Of a stretch of 64,000 bases of DNA, positions 50,961 through 60,545 are shown one piece after another. The stretch is from positions 2,150,001 to 2,214,000 of the forward strand of contig NZ_CP053562.1 in the NCBI RefSeq assembly GCF_002085925.2. The letters are read 5' to 3'. Under the pieces are notes generated by a model. That model searched no databases. It worked only from the letters and a program-made list of their open reading frames with translations, and was not told where the DNA came from. Source of the DNA: Thioclava electrotropha (GTDB taxonomy: Bacteria > Pseudomonadota > Alphaproteobacteria > Rhodobacterales > Rhodobacteraceae). A program made the position numbers and the translations under genes. The first letter of the stretch is position 1. Every line of letters begins with the position of its first letter.

Positions 50961-51728
50961 ATGTTATCCTTTTGCGAGGCAGTCTTACGCGCGAAATCGG
51001 TGCAGGAGATCTGGTCACGTCACTGCCAAGAAATGGAACGCTACGGGTTCCATCGTTTGATCTATGGCTTCACAAGTTTCCGAAAGGGCAACAATTTCGG
51101 CCACGAAGACGATTTGTTGATCCTATCGAACCACCCGAAGGAATATCTCGATATTTTTGTCGGGGAGGGAAAATACCGCAACGCCCCGATGGTTCAGTGG
51201 GCAGCGCAGAACGACGGCCCCTGTTCATGGCGCGTGGTGGCAGACCGTGCGATGCGGGGCGAGCTCACTCCGGGCGAGATCGAAGTCATCGAAATCAACC
51301 ACCGCTTCGGAATCCGTACGGGCTACTCGATCGGATTTTCCGATCCGCTCTCCTACGCGCGCGGCGCGATCGGCCTCGTGGGGCGGCCGGGGTTGAGCCA
51401 GGACGAGATCGACCGCATCTGGCGCGAGAACGAGCGCGAGTTGATGGTGATGAACAGCCTCGTACATCTGCGCATCTCCACCATGCCCTATTCCACCGGA
51501 CGCCGCCCGCTGACGGATCGGCAACGTGAAGTGCTCGAATGGGTGGCCGAAGGGAAGACGACCGCCGATATCGCGATCATCATGGGGCTGACGCCATCCA
51601 CGGTGGAGAAACACCTGAGGCTGGCGCGCGAAGCGCTCGATGTCGACACCACCGCGCAGGCGGTGATGAAAGCCTCGGTGCAGAAGCAGATCTTCCTCAA
51701 CGCCTCGCATGCGGCGGCGGCACGTTAA
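50961..51728 (+). CDS. LuxR family regulator (autoinducer-binding domain), solo
   Basis: 255 residues: N-terminal autoinducer-binding-like domain (about 10-165) and C-terminal LuxR helix-turn-helix (LTDRQREVLEWVAEGKTTADIA, about 184-240). No luxI gene is in the window, so it is a solo or acts on a distant synthase. Aligned by a constant offset of 5 to TraR, Trp57 and Tyr61 become Tyr62 and Phe66, Asp70 becomes Ala75, while Pro71 and Trp85 are kept (Pro76, Trp90). Loss of the Asp that binds the AHL amide suggests another ligand or none. Targets are unknown. Confidence 0.85.
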   Translation: MLSFCEAVLRAKSVQEIWSRHCQEMERYGFHRLIYGFTSFRKGNNFGHEDDLLILSNHPKEYLDIFVGEGKYRNAPMVQWAAQNDGPCSWRVVADRAMRGELTPGEIEVIEINHRFGIRTGYSIGFSDPLSYARGAIGLVGRPGLSQDEIDRIWRENERELMVMNSLVHLRISTMPYSTGRRPLTDRQREVLEWVAEGKTTADIAIIMGLTPSTVEKHLRLAREALDVDTTAQAVMKASVQKQIFLNASHAAAAR

Positions 51729-51757
51729 GTTCGCCGCGCAACGCCTTGCCCGCAAAC

Positions 51758-51792
51758 GAAAAACGCCGCCCCGATCAGGGCGGCGTTTCTAA
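51758..51792. terminator. Bidirectional Rho-independent terminator (luxR / tsf)
   Basis: A perfect 11-bp stem AAACGCCGCCC/GGGCGGCGTTT with loop CGATCA between convergent genes. On the minus strand it ends in TTTTTCG behind tsf and on the plus strand in TTTCTAATTTC behind the luxR gene. Confidence 0.85.
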
Positions 51793-51813
51793 TTTCAAAG
51801 AAGAGGCGCGGGC

Positions 51814-52695
51814 TTAGTTGCCAGCTGCGGTCTTCGCCACTTCGGCAGCGAAATCTTCTTCTTTCTTCTCGATGCCTTCGCCGACTTCCATCCGGACGAA
51901 GCCGGTGATTTCGACGCCAGCTTCTTTCGCAGCCTGACCGACGGTGAGGTCGGGGTTGACGACGAATTGCTGGTTCAGCAGCGTGACTTCCGCGGTGAAT
52001 TTCTTCATGCGGCCTTCGATCATCTTCTCGATCACCTGCTCGGGCTTGCCCGATTCACGTGCGATGTCGATCTGAACCTGCTTTTCCTTCTCGAGGACCG
52101 CGGGGTCGAGATCGGCTTCGGACAGCGCGGCCGGGTTGGTCGCCGCGATATGCATCGCGATCTGCTTGCCGATGCCGTTGTCGGCGCCGTTCAGCGCGAC
52201 GAGCACACCGATCTTGCCCATACCGTCGGCGGCGGCGTTGTGCACGTAATGCACCAGCGTGTCGCCTTCGAGGATGTGCATGCGGCGCAGGTTCATGTTC
52301 TCGCCGATACGCGCGATGGCGTCGGTGATCACGTCTTCGACCTTCTTGCCGTTGAGATGCGCAGCCTTAACGACTTCGACATCTTCACCGGTTTCCAGAG
52401 CGACTTCCGCGATGTCCGAGACCAGCTTCTGGAAATCAGCGTTCTTCGCGACGAAATCGGTTTCCGAGTTCATCTCGATCGCGACGCCCTTGCCGTTGTT
52501 CACGGCGACAGCGACGAGACCTTCAGCCGCGACGCGGCCGGATTTCTTCGCGGCTTTCGCGAGGCCCTTGGTGCGCAGCCAGTCAACGGCGGCGTCCATG
52601 TCGCCATCGGTCTCGGTCAGCGCTTTTTTCGCGTCCATCATGCCTGCGCCGGTAGCTTCGCGCAGTTCCTTCACCTGAGCGGCGGTAATCGCCAT
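51814..52695 (-). CDS. tsf: Translation elongation factor Ts
   Basis: 293 residues starting [26 protein letters not shown], the family signature; TDFVAKN near 81 is the second. It exchanges GDP for GTP on EF-Tu. GAAGGAGATCC precedes the start. It follows rpsB in the usual order, 73 bases downstream, and is ended by a strong terminator. Confidence 0.97.
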   Translation of the reverse strand: MAITAAQVKELREATGAGMMDAKKALTETDGDMDAAVDWLRTKGLAKAAKKSGRVAAEGLVAVAVNNGKGVAIEMNSETDFVAKNADFQKLVSDIAEVALETGEDVEVVKAAHLNGKKVEDVITDAIARIGENMNLRRMHILEGDTLVHYVHNAAADGMGKIGVLVALNGADNGIGKQIAMHIAATNPAALSEADLDPAVLEKEKQVQIDIARESGKPEQVIEKMIEGRMKKFTAEVTLLNQQFVVNPDLTVGQAAKEAGVEITGFVRMEVGEGIEKKEEDFAAEVAKTAAGN

Positions 52696-52768
52696 GGTCG
52701 GATCTCCTTCAAGAACTCTGCGAGGGCGGGATACCCCGCCCTCATGTCATCTGGGTGACGGCCGTGGC

Positions 52769-53536
52769 TTACTGAGCCTCAGCCTCGGTCAGCGCCTCTT
52801 CGACCGGGGTCTCGGTCAGGGCACCGACGTCCACGCCTGCGGCGCCCATCTGGGCCGACATGCCGTCGAGAGCTGCGCGCGAAGCGAGGTCGCAATAGAG
52901 CGCGATGGCGCGCGCCGCGTCATCGTTGCCCGGGATCACGTAATCCACGCCGTTCGGCGGGCAGTTGGTGTCGACCACGGCCACGACCGGGATGCCGAGC
53001 TTCTTGGCTTCCGCGATGGCGAGGTCTTCCTTGTTCACGTCGATCACGAACAGCAGGTCCGGCAGACCGCCCATTTCGCGGATACCGCCGAGCGACGCCT
53101 GAAGCTTCGCCTGGTCACGCTCCATGCCGAGACGCTCTTTCTTGGTCAGGCCCTCAGCGCCTTCCGCGAGCTTCTCGTCGATCTCGTTGAGACGCTTGAT
53201 CGACTGGGAGACGGTCTTCCAGTTGGTCAGCGTGCCACCGAGCCAGCGGTGGTTCATGTAATACTGTGCGCATTTCTCAGCGGCTTCAGCGATCGGGCGA
53301 GCAGCCTGACGCTTGGTGCCGACGAAGAGAACGCGGCCGTTTTTCGCAACGGTGTCGCGGATGACCTGCAGAGCCTGATCGAGCATCGGAACGGTCTGCG
53401 TCAGATCGATGATGTGGATGCCGTTACGCTCGCCATAGATGTACTGACCCATACGGGGGTTCCAACGCTGCGTCTGGTGGCCAAAGTGAACGCCAGCTTC
53501 CAAGAGCTGACGCAGGGAGAATTCAGGAAGCGCCAT
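52769..53536 (-). CDS. rpsB: Small ribosomal subunit protein uS2
   Basis: 255 residues from ATG 53536 ([21 protein letters not shown]), preceded by AAAAGGA; a TTG two codons upstream is not needed. Conserved segments [33 protein letters not shown] and [12 protein letters not shown] are present. First gene of the rpsB-tsf operon with a promoter about 110 bases upstream. Confidence 0.97.
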   Translation of the reverse strand: MALPEFSLRQLLEAGVHFGHQTQRWNPRMGQYIYGERNGIHIIDLTQTVPMLDQALQVIRDTVAKNGRVLFVGTKRQAARPIAEAAEKCAQYYMNHRWLGGTLTNWKTVSQSIKRLNEIDEKLAEGAEGLTKKERLGMERDQAKLQASLGGIREMGGLPDLLFVIDVNKEDLAIAEAKKLGIPVVAVVDTNCPPNGVDYVIPGNDDAARAIALYCDLASRAALDGMSAQMGAAGVDVGALTETPVEEALTEAEAQ

Positions 53537-53652
53537 GTCCAATTCCTTTTCCGGTTTGCGCCTGAGCGGAGGGTCTCAGGGCAGATGCCCCAACCGGTGG
53601 ACCTTTGAGGATGTCTCCCCCATCGGCCCGCCTCCGCCTGTGAAGTGCGCGC

Positions 53653-53681
53653 GATATAGACCCATCGCGCAGGCTTGGCAA
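53653..53681 (-). promoter_or_regulatory. Sigma70 promoter of rpsB-tsf
   Basis: On the minus strand TTGCCA and TATATC are exactly 17 bases apart. Transcription would start near 53646, giving a leader of about 110 bases before rpsB with a CCTGAG/CTCAGG hairpin that could serve feedback control. Confidence 0.6.
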
Positions 53682-53730
53682 CCCCTCCGGTCACGTCACG
53701 CACCGCGAAAAACTTCCCACGCGGCCCGCT

Positions 53731-53794
53731 TCGGCTTGGTGAAAATATCCCGGGGTGAATTCGCGTCAGCGAAGAGGGGCAGCGCCCCTGCCCC
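53731..53794 (-). repeat. Dispersed GGGATATTT intergenic repeat, copy B
   Basis: On the minus strand a GGGGC/GCCCC stem with triloop GCT is followed by CCCCGGGATATTTTCACCAAG. It lies directly behind the hflX stop, matching the position of the other two copies behind their upstream genes. Confidence 0.7.
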
Positions 53795-53806
53795 GGTCGA
53801 CCCAGC

Positions 53807-55093
53807 CTACAGCGCCCGGAACCGGTTGCGCTGGCTGCCGGTCCATTCGACCTCGAAACTCCAGCCCTCTTCGGTCTGGGTCTCGCCGCGGATCACGTTT
53901 TGCTCGTGCAGCCAGGCGCGCTTGCGCCCATCCGCAAAGCGGAGCGTGATTTCCTCTTGGTAGCGTTCTTCCGAGAGCTTCTCGTCGATCGCCGTCAGAA
54001 GCGCGTCGAGCCCGTCGCCGGTCAGCGCCGAGATCGCCTGCAGATCGGGCTCGCGGGCTTCCTGCACCATCAGCGCGCGGCGCTGATCGGGCGGGACGGC
54101 GTCCATCTTGTTCCAGACCTCGATCAGCGGCACTTCCTTGGCGACGCCCAGCTTGGCGAGAATGTCGTTCACATCCTCCGCCTGCTCTTCGGTCTCGGGA
54201 TGCGAGATGTCTCGGACATGCAGGATCAGATCGGCTTCGAGCACCTCTTCCAGCGTCGCACGGAAGGCGGCGACAAGCTGCGTCGGCAGGTCCGAGATGA
54301 AGCCCACCGTGTCGGACAGGATCACCTTGCGCCCGGTCGGCAGCTCCAGCCCGCGCATCGTCGGGTCGAGCGTGGCGAAGAGCATATCCTTCGCCAACAC
54401 TTCCGCCCCGGTCACGCGGTTGAACAGCGTGGACTTCCCGGCATTGGTATAGCCCACAAGCGCCACGATCGGGAACGGCACCTTGCGGCGCGCGGCCCGG
54501 TGCAGCTCGCGGGTCTTCACGACCTTCACAAGCTGGCGGCGCAAGCGCACGATCTGCTCGTCGATGGCGCGGCGGTCGGCCTCGATCTGGGTCTCGCCGG
54601 GGCCGCCGACGAAGCCGAGCCCGCCCCGCTGACGCTCGAGGTGGGTCCAGGCCCGCACCAGCCGCGTGCGCTGATAGCTCAGCGCGGCCAGTTCCACCTG
54701 CAGCACACCTTCACGGGTGCGCGCACGGTCGGCGAAGATTTCGAGGATCAACCCGGTCCGGTCGAGGAGCTTCACCCCCCATTCCTTCTCTAGGTTACGC
54801 TGCTGCACGGGCGTCACCGGCCCGTCGATGAAAACGAGGTCGATCTCGTTCGCTTCCAGCCGCTCCTTGATCTCGGCGAGCTTGCCCTGGCCGAACAGCT
54901 TGCCCGGCTCGGGCTTGCGCAGCTTGACGATCTCCTCGCCGATGACCTGCAGATGCGGCAGGGCGGCGGCCAGCGAGACCGCTTCGGACAGCGCGAATTG
55001 GGGCAAGTGCCGTTGGCCCTCTCGCGACGGGATGTCGGGATGGATCACGTAGGCCCGGGTATCGGGCGTCTCGGTAGAGGTCGTTTCGCTCAA
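53807..55093 (-). CDS. hflX: GTPase HflX
   Basis: 428 residues. G motifs: VALVGYTNAGKSTLFN (P-loop), DTVGFISDLP (G3) and VWNKMD (G4), behind the HflX N-terminal domain with the GPGETQIEADRR segment. HflX binds ribosomes and splits or rescues stalled ones after stress. The start is a TTG at 55093; no in-frame ATG lies nearby and no good ribosome binding site is visible, so translation may depend on coupling to hfq 33 bases upstream. Confidence 0.94.
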   Translation of the reverse strand: MSETTSTETPDTRAYVIHPDIPSREGQRHLPQFALSEAVSLAAALPHLQVIGEEIVKLRKPEPGKLFGQGKLAEIKERLEANEIDLVFIDGPVTPVQQRNLEKEWGVKLLDRTGLILEIFADRARTREGVLQVELAALSYQRTRLVRAWTHLERQRGGLGFVGGPGETQIEADRRAIDEQIVRLRRQLVKVVKTRELHRAARRKVPFPIVALVGYTNAGKSTLFNRVTGAEVLAKDMLFATLDPTMRGLELPTGRKVILSDTVGFISDLPTQLVAAFRATLEEVLEADLILHVRDISHPETEEQAEDVNDILAKLGVAKEVPLIEVWNKMDAVPPDQRRALMVQEAREPDLQAISALTGDGLDALLTAIDEKLSEERYQEEITLRFADGRKRAWLHEQNVIRGETQTEEGWSFEVEWTGSQRNRFRAL

Positions 55094-55126
55094 GATATGT
55101 ATCGCTAAAGCCGCGTGTCGCGACGC

Positions 55127-55360
55127 TTAGTCGTCGCCTTCGTAAAGCGAAATAGGCTGTCCCGGCATGATCGTCGAGATCGCATGCTTGTAGACAAGCT
55201 GAGATTGCCCATCGCGGCGCAGAAGCACGCAGAAGTTGTCAAACCAGGTGATGACACCCTGCAGCTTCACCCCGTTGATCAAAAATATCGTGACCGGAAC
55301 CTTCGTTTTGCGAACGTGATTGAGGAATGCGTCCTGCAGGTTCTGTCTATCGCCAGCCAT
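55127..55360 (-). CDS. hfq: RNA chaperone Hfq
   Basis: 77 residues from ATG 55360 ([26 protein letters not shown]), with AAGGG about 10 bases upstream; the frame is open 33 codons further but those residues are not Hfq. Sm1 ([21 protein letters not shown]) and Sm2 ([12 protein letters not shown], with the YKHA core) are intact; the acidic tail is short, as usual in alphaproteobacteria. It promotes sRNA-mRNA pairing. Order hfq-hflX is conserved. Confidence 0.96.
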   Translation of the reverse strand: MAGDRQNLQDAFLNHVRKTKVPVTIFLINGVKLQGVITWFDNFCVLLRRDGQSQLVYKHAISTIMPGQPISLYEGDD

Positions 55361-55509
55361 ATTGTTCTTGCCCTTGTTCGTGTCTCGCGTCCGGGCGCCT
55401 GCGTCAAAGACACCCATTTGATTCAAGTATGCAGTGCAGAGCGGGAGATTCCAGCCCAAAAAACAGTTTGTTAGGCCCTGAGCCAGAATTTGCGTATCAA
55501 ATCCGGGAT

Positions 55510-57033
55510 TCAGGAGCGCCAGAACTCGGGGTTGAAGAGCGCGATGATGGCCAGCGTCTCGAGCCGCCCAAGCACCATGGCGAAGGCGAATATGGCCTTG
55601 ATGGGCTCGCTCAGATGGGCCCAGCTCAGCGGCACATCCGCCGCAATCCCCGCCAGCGGACCGGTATTCGACAGCGCCGCGATCGTCAGAATCGTCGCCG
55701 GTTCGAAAGACAGGCCGAACAGCGAGACTGCCATCATCACCCCGCCGATCGAGATCGCGAACAACATGAACACGATCCAGCTGATATAGGCGCCCTCCCG
55801 GCGCAACCGGCGCGCCATCATGCCACCGCCCGCGATGGAGTTCGGGTAGATCAGCTTGTCGAGCTCGCGCTCGCCGTGGCGCAGCAGTGCATAGACCCGC
55901 AGCAGCCGCACGCCGCCCGCCGTCGTCGCGACCCCGCCGCCGATGATCGCAAGCCCCGCGAGGATCAGGCCCGGCGTGCCCAGACCCGACCAGTCGCGCG
56001 CGTCATGCCACGCCGACGATTCGAAGCCGGTTGTGGTCAGGAAGGACAGCGAGGTGAACAGCGACCCCCAGATCGATTTGAAGATCGCGCCGAAATCGCC
56101 CGGCGTGCGCACTTCCAGCGCCGCGATCCAGTGACGGATGAAGAGAAACAGCGGCACGAGGATCACCAGCGCTGCAGCCAGACGCAGTTCGGGATCGTCG
56201 ATCAGCTTCGGCGAGGCGCGCAGCTCGCCCCCGCCCGGCCAGAGCCTGCGCGACAGCGCGGGCAGGAAGAACACGAAGATCACCATCTCGCCCGCCATGC
56301 CGGAGCGCGCATTGGCCATCCCGCCGACCGGCGAAATCCCCGAGGTCGACAGTGTGGACATCGCATGGATCAGCGCCGTCAGCGACCGGTCCCCCGCCAT
56401 CAGCAGGCAGACCCACAAGAGCACCGTCAGCCCGGTATAGATCGGCGCGAGCGACACCGCGTAATGGGCGATGCGCTCGGACATTTCCGCCCCGCCATCG
56501 GCCGCCGGGGCCGCAGCGGCCGGTGCGCCGGAAGGACCGCCCGAGAAGAACACCTCGAACCCACCCAGCCGCATCGGCGCCAGCACCGCGATCGCCATCA
56601 CGAGGATGAAGAACCCGCCCATCCAAGCGACCAGCCCGCGCCACAGATGGACCGACCCGACCAGCCGGGTGGGCTCGTAGAGCGTGCCGCCGGTGGTCGT
56701 GAAGGCCGAAACCATCTCCCACCAGCTGTTGAAGAACGAGGTGTCGCGCACCGCGATATAGAACGGCACCGCCAGCATCAGCGGCAGCACCGTGAAGGCG
56801 GCAAGCATGATCAAAAGGCTCGCCCGCCCGGCGCGCGCAGGCCGCGGGTTCGACCCGTTGGCTAAGCCGATCAGCGCGGTCGCGAAAAGAAACAGCGTGG
56901 CCGAATAGAAGAAGGACCGCGCCGTGTGGTGATGGTGGGTCAAAAGCGCATGGATCGCGGGCACATACATCGCCAGCGCCGAAACTCCCATCAGGAGGAT
57001 CGGCAGCGGCAAGGCCTTGATCATGCGTTCCAT
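55510..57033 (-). CDS. trkH: Potassium uptake protein TrkH
   Basis: 507 residues from ATG 57033 ([11 protein letters not shown]); an upstream start would overlap trkA. A polytopic membrane protein with four pore loops, recognisable by [30 protein letters not shown] and SNTGPLAGI, which form the K+ filter. It works with the cytosolic gating subunit TrkA encoded 13 bases upstream. Confidence 0.94.
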   Translation of the reverse strand: MERMIKALPLPILLMGVSALAMYVPAIHALLTHHHHTARSFFYSATLFLFATALIGLANGSNPRPARAGRASLLIMLAAFTVLPLMLAVPFYIAVRDTSFFNSWWEMVSAFTTTGGTLYEPTRLVGSVHLWRGLVAWMGGFFILVMAIAVLAPMRLGGFEVFFSGGPSGAPAAAAPAADGGAEMSERIAHYAVSLAPIYTGLTVLLWVCLLMAGDRSLTALIHAMSTLSTSGISPVGGMANARSGMAGEMVIFVFFLPALSRRLWPGGGELRASPKLIDDPELRLAAALVILVPLFLFIRHWIAALEVRTPGDFGAIFKSIWGSLFTSLSFLTTTGFESSAWHDARDWSGLGTPGLILAGLAIIGGGVATTAGGVRLLRVYALLRHGERELDKLIYPNSIAGGGMMARRLRREGAYISWIVFMLFAISIGGVMMAVSLFGLSFEPATILTIAALSNTGPLAGIAADVPLSWAHLSEPIKAIFAFAMVLGRLETLAIIALFNPEFWRS

Positions 57034-57046
57034 CGGGGACCCGCCC

Positions 57047-58423
57047 TTAGAAGAAGTCGATGGAGACCTGCAACAGGCGCTCCACTTCGGGCACATCGGA
57101 GGTCAGCGCGAACAGGACCACGATATCGCCTTCTTCGATGCGGGTATTGCCGGTGGGTTTGACGATCTTGTCGCCCTTGCGGATCGCGCCGATCAGCACG
57201 CCTTCGGGGAAATCGACGTCGCGCACCGCCTTGCCCGACATCGGCGAGGTGCCCATCACCTGCGCCTCGATCGCCTCGCCCTCGGCATCCCCGATCGAGT
57301 AGATCGCGCGCACCCGGCCATGCCGGATATGGCGCAGGATCGAGGACACGGTCGTCGCGCGCGGGTTGATATAGGCGTCGATATCGAGCGCACTCAGCAA
57401 GGGCGCCAGCGTGGGATCGTTGATCAGACAGATCGCCATCCGGCAGCCCGCCTGCTTGGCGCGCACCGAGACGAGGATGTTGGTCTTGTCGTCATCGGTG
57501 ATTGCCAGAACCGCATCGGCGGTGGCGATATTCGCCTCCTCCAGCAATTCCGAGCTCATCCCGTCGCCATTGAGCACGATGGTCCGGTCCAGTGCATCGG
57601 CGGCCTTCTCGGCCTGCGCGCGCGAGCGTTCGATGATCTTGGCGCGCACCCGCTCGGTCCGCGCTTCGAGCGCCTTGGCCACGCTGAGACCCACATTCCC
57701 GCCGCCGATGATGACGATGCGTTCCTGCTTCTGGGTCGACTTGCCGAAGATATCGAGCGTCCGGTTCACGTCCTCTACATGGGCGAAGACATAGATCTGA
57801 TCGCCCGCAAACAGCTGATCGCCCGGCTCGGGCGCGAACAGCCGCCCCTCGCGGCGAATGCCCACCACGACCGCGCGCAGCGTCGAAAACAAATCGGTGA
57901 GCTGGCGCAGCGGCGTGTCGAGCACCGGACAATCGGCATCGAGCTCGATCCCCAGCAGCTGCAGCTGCTCGTCGAGGAAGCTCTCCGTGTCGAAGGTCGA
58001 GGGTGCCGCCAATCGGCGCAGCGCGGCCTCGGCCACCTCGCGCTCGGGCGAGATGATCACGTCGATCGGCAGGTGGTCGCGACGGTAAAGATCGGAATAT
58101 TGCGGCTGCAGATAGCTTTGCGCCCGGATGCGGGCGATCTTGCGCGTGATCCCGAAGACCGACATCGCGACCTGACAGGTCACCATGTTGACCTCGTCGG
58201 AATGGGTCGCGGCGATCATCAGATCGCAGTCGCGCGCGCCGGCCTGCTCGAGAATATCGGGATGCGAGGCGAACCCCACCACACCCTGGACGTCGAGCGT
58301 ATCGGCCGCGCGCCGCACCAGCTCGGGATTGGAATCGACCACCGTGACGTCGTTGCGCTCGCCCGCCAGATGGCGCGCGATCTGCCAACCGACCTGACCC
58401 GCACCGCAGATGATGACCTTCAT
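57047..58423 (-). CDS. trkA: Trk potassium transporter regulatory subunit TrkA
   Basis: 458 residues made of two RCK_N/RCK_C repeats. NAD-binding loops are ICGAGQVGWQIA at residues ~5-16 and IIGGGNVGLSVA near 240. It binds NAD(H) or nucleotides and gates TrkH. It heads the trkA-trkH-hfq-hflX segment common in Rhodobacteraceae; there the genes upstream are usually ntrYX, but here an ABC transporter lies upstream. Confidence 0.95.
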   Translation of the reverse strand: MKVIICGAGQVGWQIARHLAGERNDVTVVDSNPELVRRAADTLDVQGVVGFASHPDILEQAGARDCDLMIAATHSDEVNMVTCQVAMSVFGITRKIARIRAQSYLQPQYSDLYRRDHLPIDVIISPEREVAEAALRRLAAPSTFDTESFLDEQLQLLGIELDADCPVLDTPLRQLTDLFSTLRAVVVGIRREGRLFAPEPGDQLFAGDQIYVFAHVEDVNRTLDIFGKSTQKQERIVIIGGGNVGLSVAKALEARTERVRAKIIERSRAQAEKAADALDRTIVLNGDGMSSELLEEANIATADAVLAITDDDKTNILVSVRAKQAGCRMAICLINDPTLAPLLSALDIDAYINPRATTVSSILRHIRHGRVRAIYSIGDAEGEAIEAQVMGTSPMSGKAVRDVDFPEGVLIGAIRKGDKIVKPTGNTRIEEGDIVVLFALTSDVPEVERLLQVSIDFF

Positions 58424-58538
58424 GGCAAATGCCTCCGCGCCTCACTTGGCCCCTATCTAGGCCGCGTTGCCGGGGGTGGTCAAATGGCAAACGTGCAAGG
58501 CGCACGTCGCGGCGAAAACCAAAGCCCCTTCCTCTTGG

Positions 58539-58585
58539 GTAAAATATCCCGGGGGGCTCCCGCAGGGAGCGGGGGCAGCGCCCCC
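58539..58585 (-). repeat. Dispersed GGGATATTT intergenic repeat, copy C
   Basis: On the minus strand GGGGGC-GCT-GCCCCC is followed by CCCGGGATATTTTACCCAAGAGG. It lies about 55 bases behind the stop of the ABC ATPase gene, before trkA. The region nearest that stop holds another GC-rich hairpin (GGGGGC...GCCCCC). Confidence 0.7.
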
Positions 58586-58640
58586 TCTTTGTTGATCGAC
58601 TGTCGCCCCCCGGCAACGGGGGCAACGCCCCCTGCCCGGT

Positions 58641-59732
58641 TCACCGGAACAGAACCAGCGCCCCGGGCGACCATGCGACGCGGGTGCGGGTGCCGACCTC
58701 CAGCACGGGACGCCCGAAGACGTTGCGCATCGAGATGCGGACCGGCTTTTCGGTCCCGTCCAAGCGCACGTCGTAATAGGTCATGTCGCCGTAATAGACG
58801 ACCTCGTCGATCGTGCCGGGTGCTTCGCGATCCGAGGCCTGTTGACCTTCGTAAAGAAGCGTTAGAGTTTCCGGACGGAACCCCACCGCCGCCCCATCGC
58901 CAGCAGGCGCGCTCGAAATCTGGCTCGGCGCGACCTCTAGTCGCCCGAGACCTGCGACCTCCGCCGTGACCGCATCGCCCGGCCCATCCGTCACCGAGGC
59001 GGGCAGGAAGTTCATCACCCCGATGAAATCGGCCACGCGGCGCGAATTGGGCCTGCCATAGAGCACTTCGGGATCGGCAAGCTGGGCGATCTCGCCTTCG
59101 AACATCACCGCGATCCGGTCCGACATGACCAGCGCCTCTTCCTGATCGTGGGTCACCAGAACGAAGGTGATGCCGACCTCGCGCTGCAGCTTGATCAGCT
59201 CGACCTGCATCTGCTCGCGGATCTTGCGGTCGAGCGCCGAGAGCGGCTCATCGAGCAACAAAACCTTAGGCTTGAGGATCAGCGCACGGGCCAGTGCGAC
59301 GCGCTGGCGCTGCCCGCCCGAGAGCGCATGGGCCGCGCGGGCGCCATAGCCGGAAAGCCCGACCATCTCGAGCGATTCCTCGACCAGCTTGGCTTTCTCC
59401 GATTTCGAGCGCGGATCGCGGCGCAGGCCGAAGCCCACATTCTCGGCCACGCTCAGATGCGGGAAGATCGCGTAGGACTGGAACACCATGTTGGTGGGCC
59501 GCTTGTTCGGCGGCACGCCCACCATCGTCTTGCCGTCGATCAGCACCGCGCCTGAGGAAATCTCCTCGAACCCCGCGATGGTGCGCAGAAGCGTGGTCTT
59601 GCCACAGCCCGACGGACCGAGCAGCGAGAAGAACTCACCCGCGCGTATCTCGGCGGTGATGCCGCGCAACGCGTGATAATCGCCGTAATATTTATGAACG
59701 TCCTGAAAGGCGATCATCGGTTTGTCGGTCAC
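58641..59732 (-). CDS. ABC transporter ATPase, spermidine/putrescine type
   Basis: 363 residues. Walker A GPSGCGKTTLL, signature LSGGQRQRVALARAL and Walker B VLLLDEPLSALD are present; the C-terminal ~120 residues are a TOBE domain (GFRPETLTLLYEG). It powers the two permeases encoded just upstream, with which it overlaps by 4 bases. PotA-like, but related systems take up other small cations or carboxylates, so the substrate is not certain. Confidence 0.9.
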   Translation of the reverse strand: MTDKPMIAFQDVHKYYGDYHALRGITAEIRAGEFFSLLGPSGCGKTTLLRTIAGFEEISSGAVLIDGKTMVGVPPNKRPTNMVFQSYAIFPHLSVAENVGFGLRRDPRSKSEKAKLVEESLEMVGLSGYGARAAHALSGGQRQRVALARALILKPKVLLLDEPLSALDRKIREQMQVELIKLQREVGITFVLVTHDQEEALVMSDRIAVMFEGEIAQLADPEVLYGRPNSRRVADFIGVMNFLPASVTDGPGDAVTAEVAGLGRLEVAPSQISSAPAGDGAAVGFRPETLTLLYEGQQASDREAPGTIDEVVYYGDMTYYDVRLDGTEKPVRISMRNVFGRPVLEVGTRTRVAWSPGALVLFR

Positions 59733-60538
59733 AGGAAACCTCCGGTATCCTTGGCGCCGGTCCGTTTGACCCCGCGCCGACGGAAGAATTCGGCCACGCT
59801 CAGAAGCAGGATCGAGGCCGCGACGAGGCAGGTGCCAAGCGCCATGATGACCGGGATCGCCGACGGGAAACGCAGCTGGGAAAAGATATAGGTGGGGAGC
59901 GTGGGCTGGTTGCCCGCAAGGAAGAAGGCCACGATGAATTCGTCGAGCGAGATCGTGAAAGAGATCAGAAAGGCCGAGATGATTCCGGGCATCACCAGTG
60001 GCAGAACGATGAGCCGAAAGGTCGACATGCGGGTTTCGCCCAGATCGACCGCCGCCTCTTCCAGCGACTGATCCAGCGTCGCGAAAGCCGTTTGCAGCAC
60101 CGCGATCGCATAGGGCAGCGAGATGATCACATGGCCCAAAATCACCGTCGCAATCGACAGGTTCACCTTCAGCACTTCGAGCATCACCAACAGCAGCGAC
60201 ATCCCCATCAGGATATCGGGCAGCACCATCGGCAGCAGGATCAGCCCCATGATCCCGCCCTTGCCCTTGAAGCGATAGCGCGTCGAGGCGCGGGCGGCGA
60301 AAATCGCAAAGATCGTGGCCCCCGCCGAGGAGGTCAGCGCGATGATCAGCGAATTCGACAGCGCGTGGCGCAGCGTGTCGTTCTCGGCCATCTTCGCGAA
60401 CCAGTCGGTCGTGAAGCCCTTCAGCGGAAAGGCGATGATCGTGCCGTCATTGAACGCAAACAGCGGCAGCAGGAAAATCGGCGCATAGAGAAAGATTAGG
60501 TAAGCGATCGCGTAGATCTTGAGGGACGGGATTTTCAT
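59729..60538 (-). CDS. ABC transporter permease, PotC-like
   Basis: 269 residues with six hydrophobic helices and the EAA loop (EEAAVDLGETRMSTFRLIVLPLVMPG near 165-190, mentioned as its position). Inner-membrane channel half of the spermidine/putrescine-type importer. It is 7 bases behind the PotB-like permease and overlaps the ATPase gene start (ATGA). Confidence 0.9.
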   Translation of the reverse strand: MKIPSLKIYAIAYLIFLYAPIFLLPLFAFNDGTIIAFPLKGFTTDWFAKMAENDTLRHALSNSLIIALTSSAGATIFAIFAARASTRYRFKGKGGIMGLILLPMVLPDILMGMSLLLVMLEVLKVNLSIATVILGHVIISLPYAIAVLQTAFATLDQSLEEAAVDLGETRMSTFRLIVLPLVMPGIISAFLISFTISLDEFIVAFFLAGNQPTLPTYIFSQLRFPSAIPVIMALGTCLVAASILLLSVAEFFRRRGVKRTGAKDTGGFL

Positions 60539-60545
60539 GCGAGGC

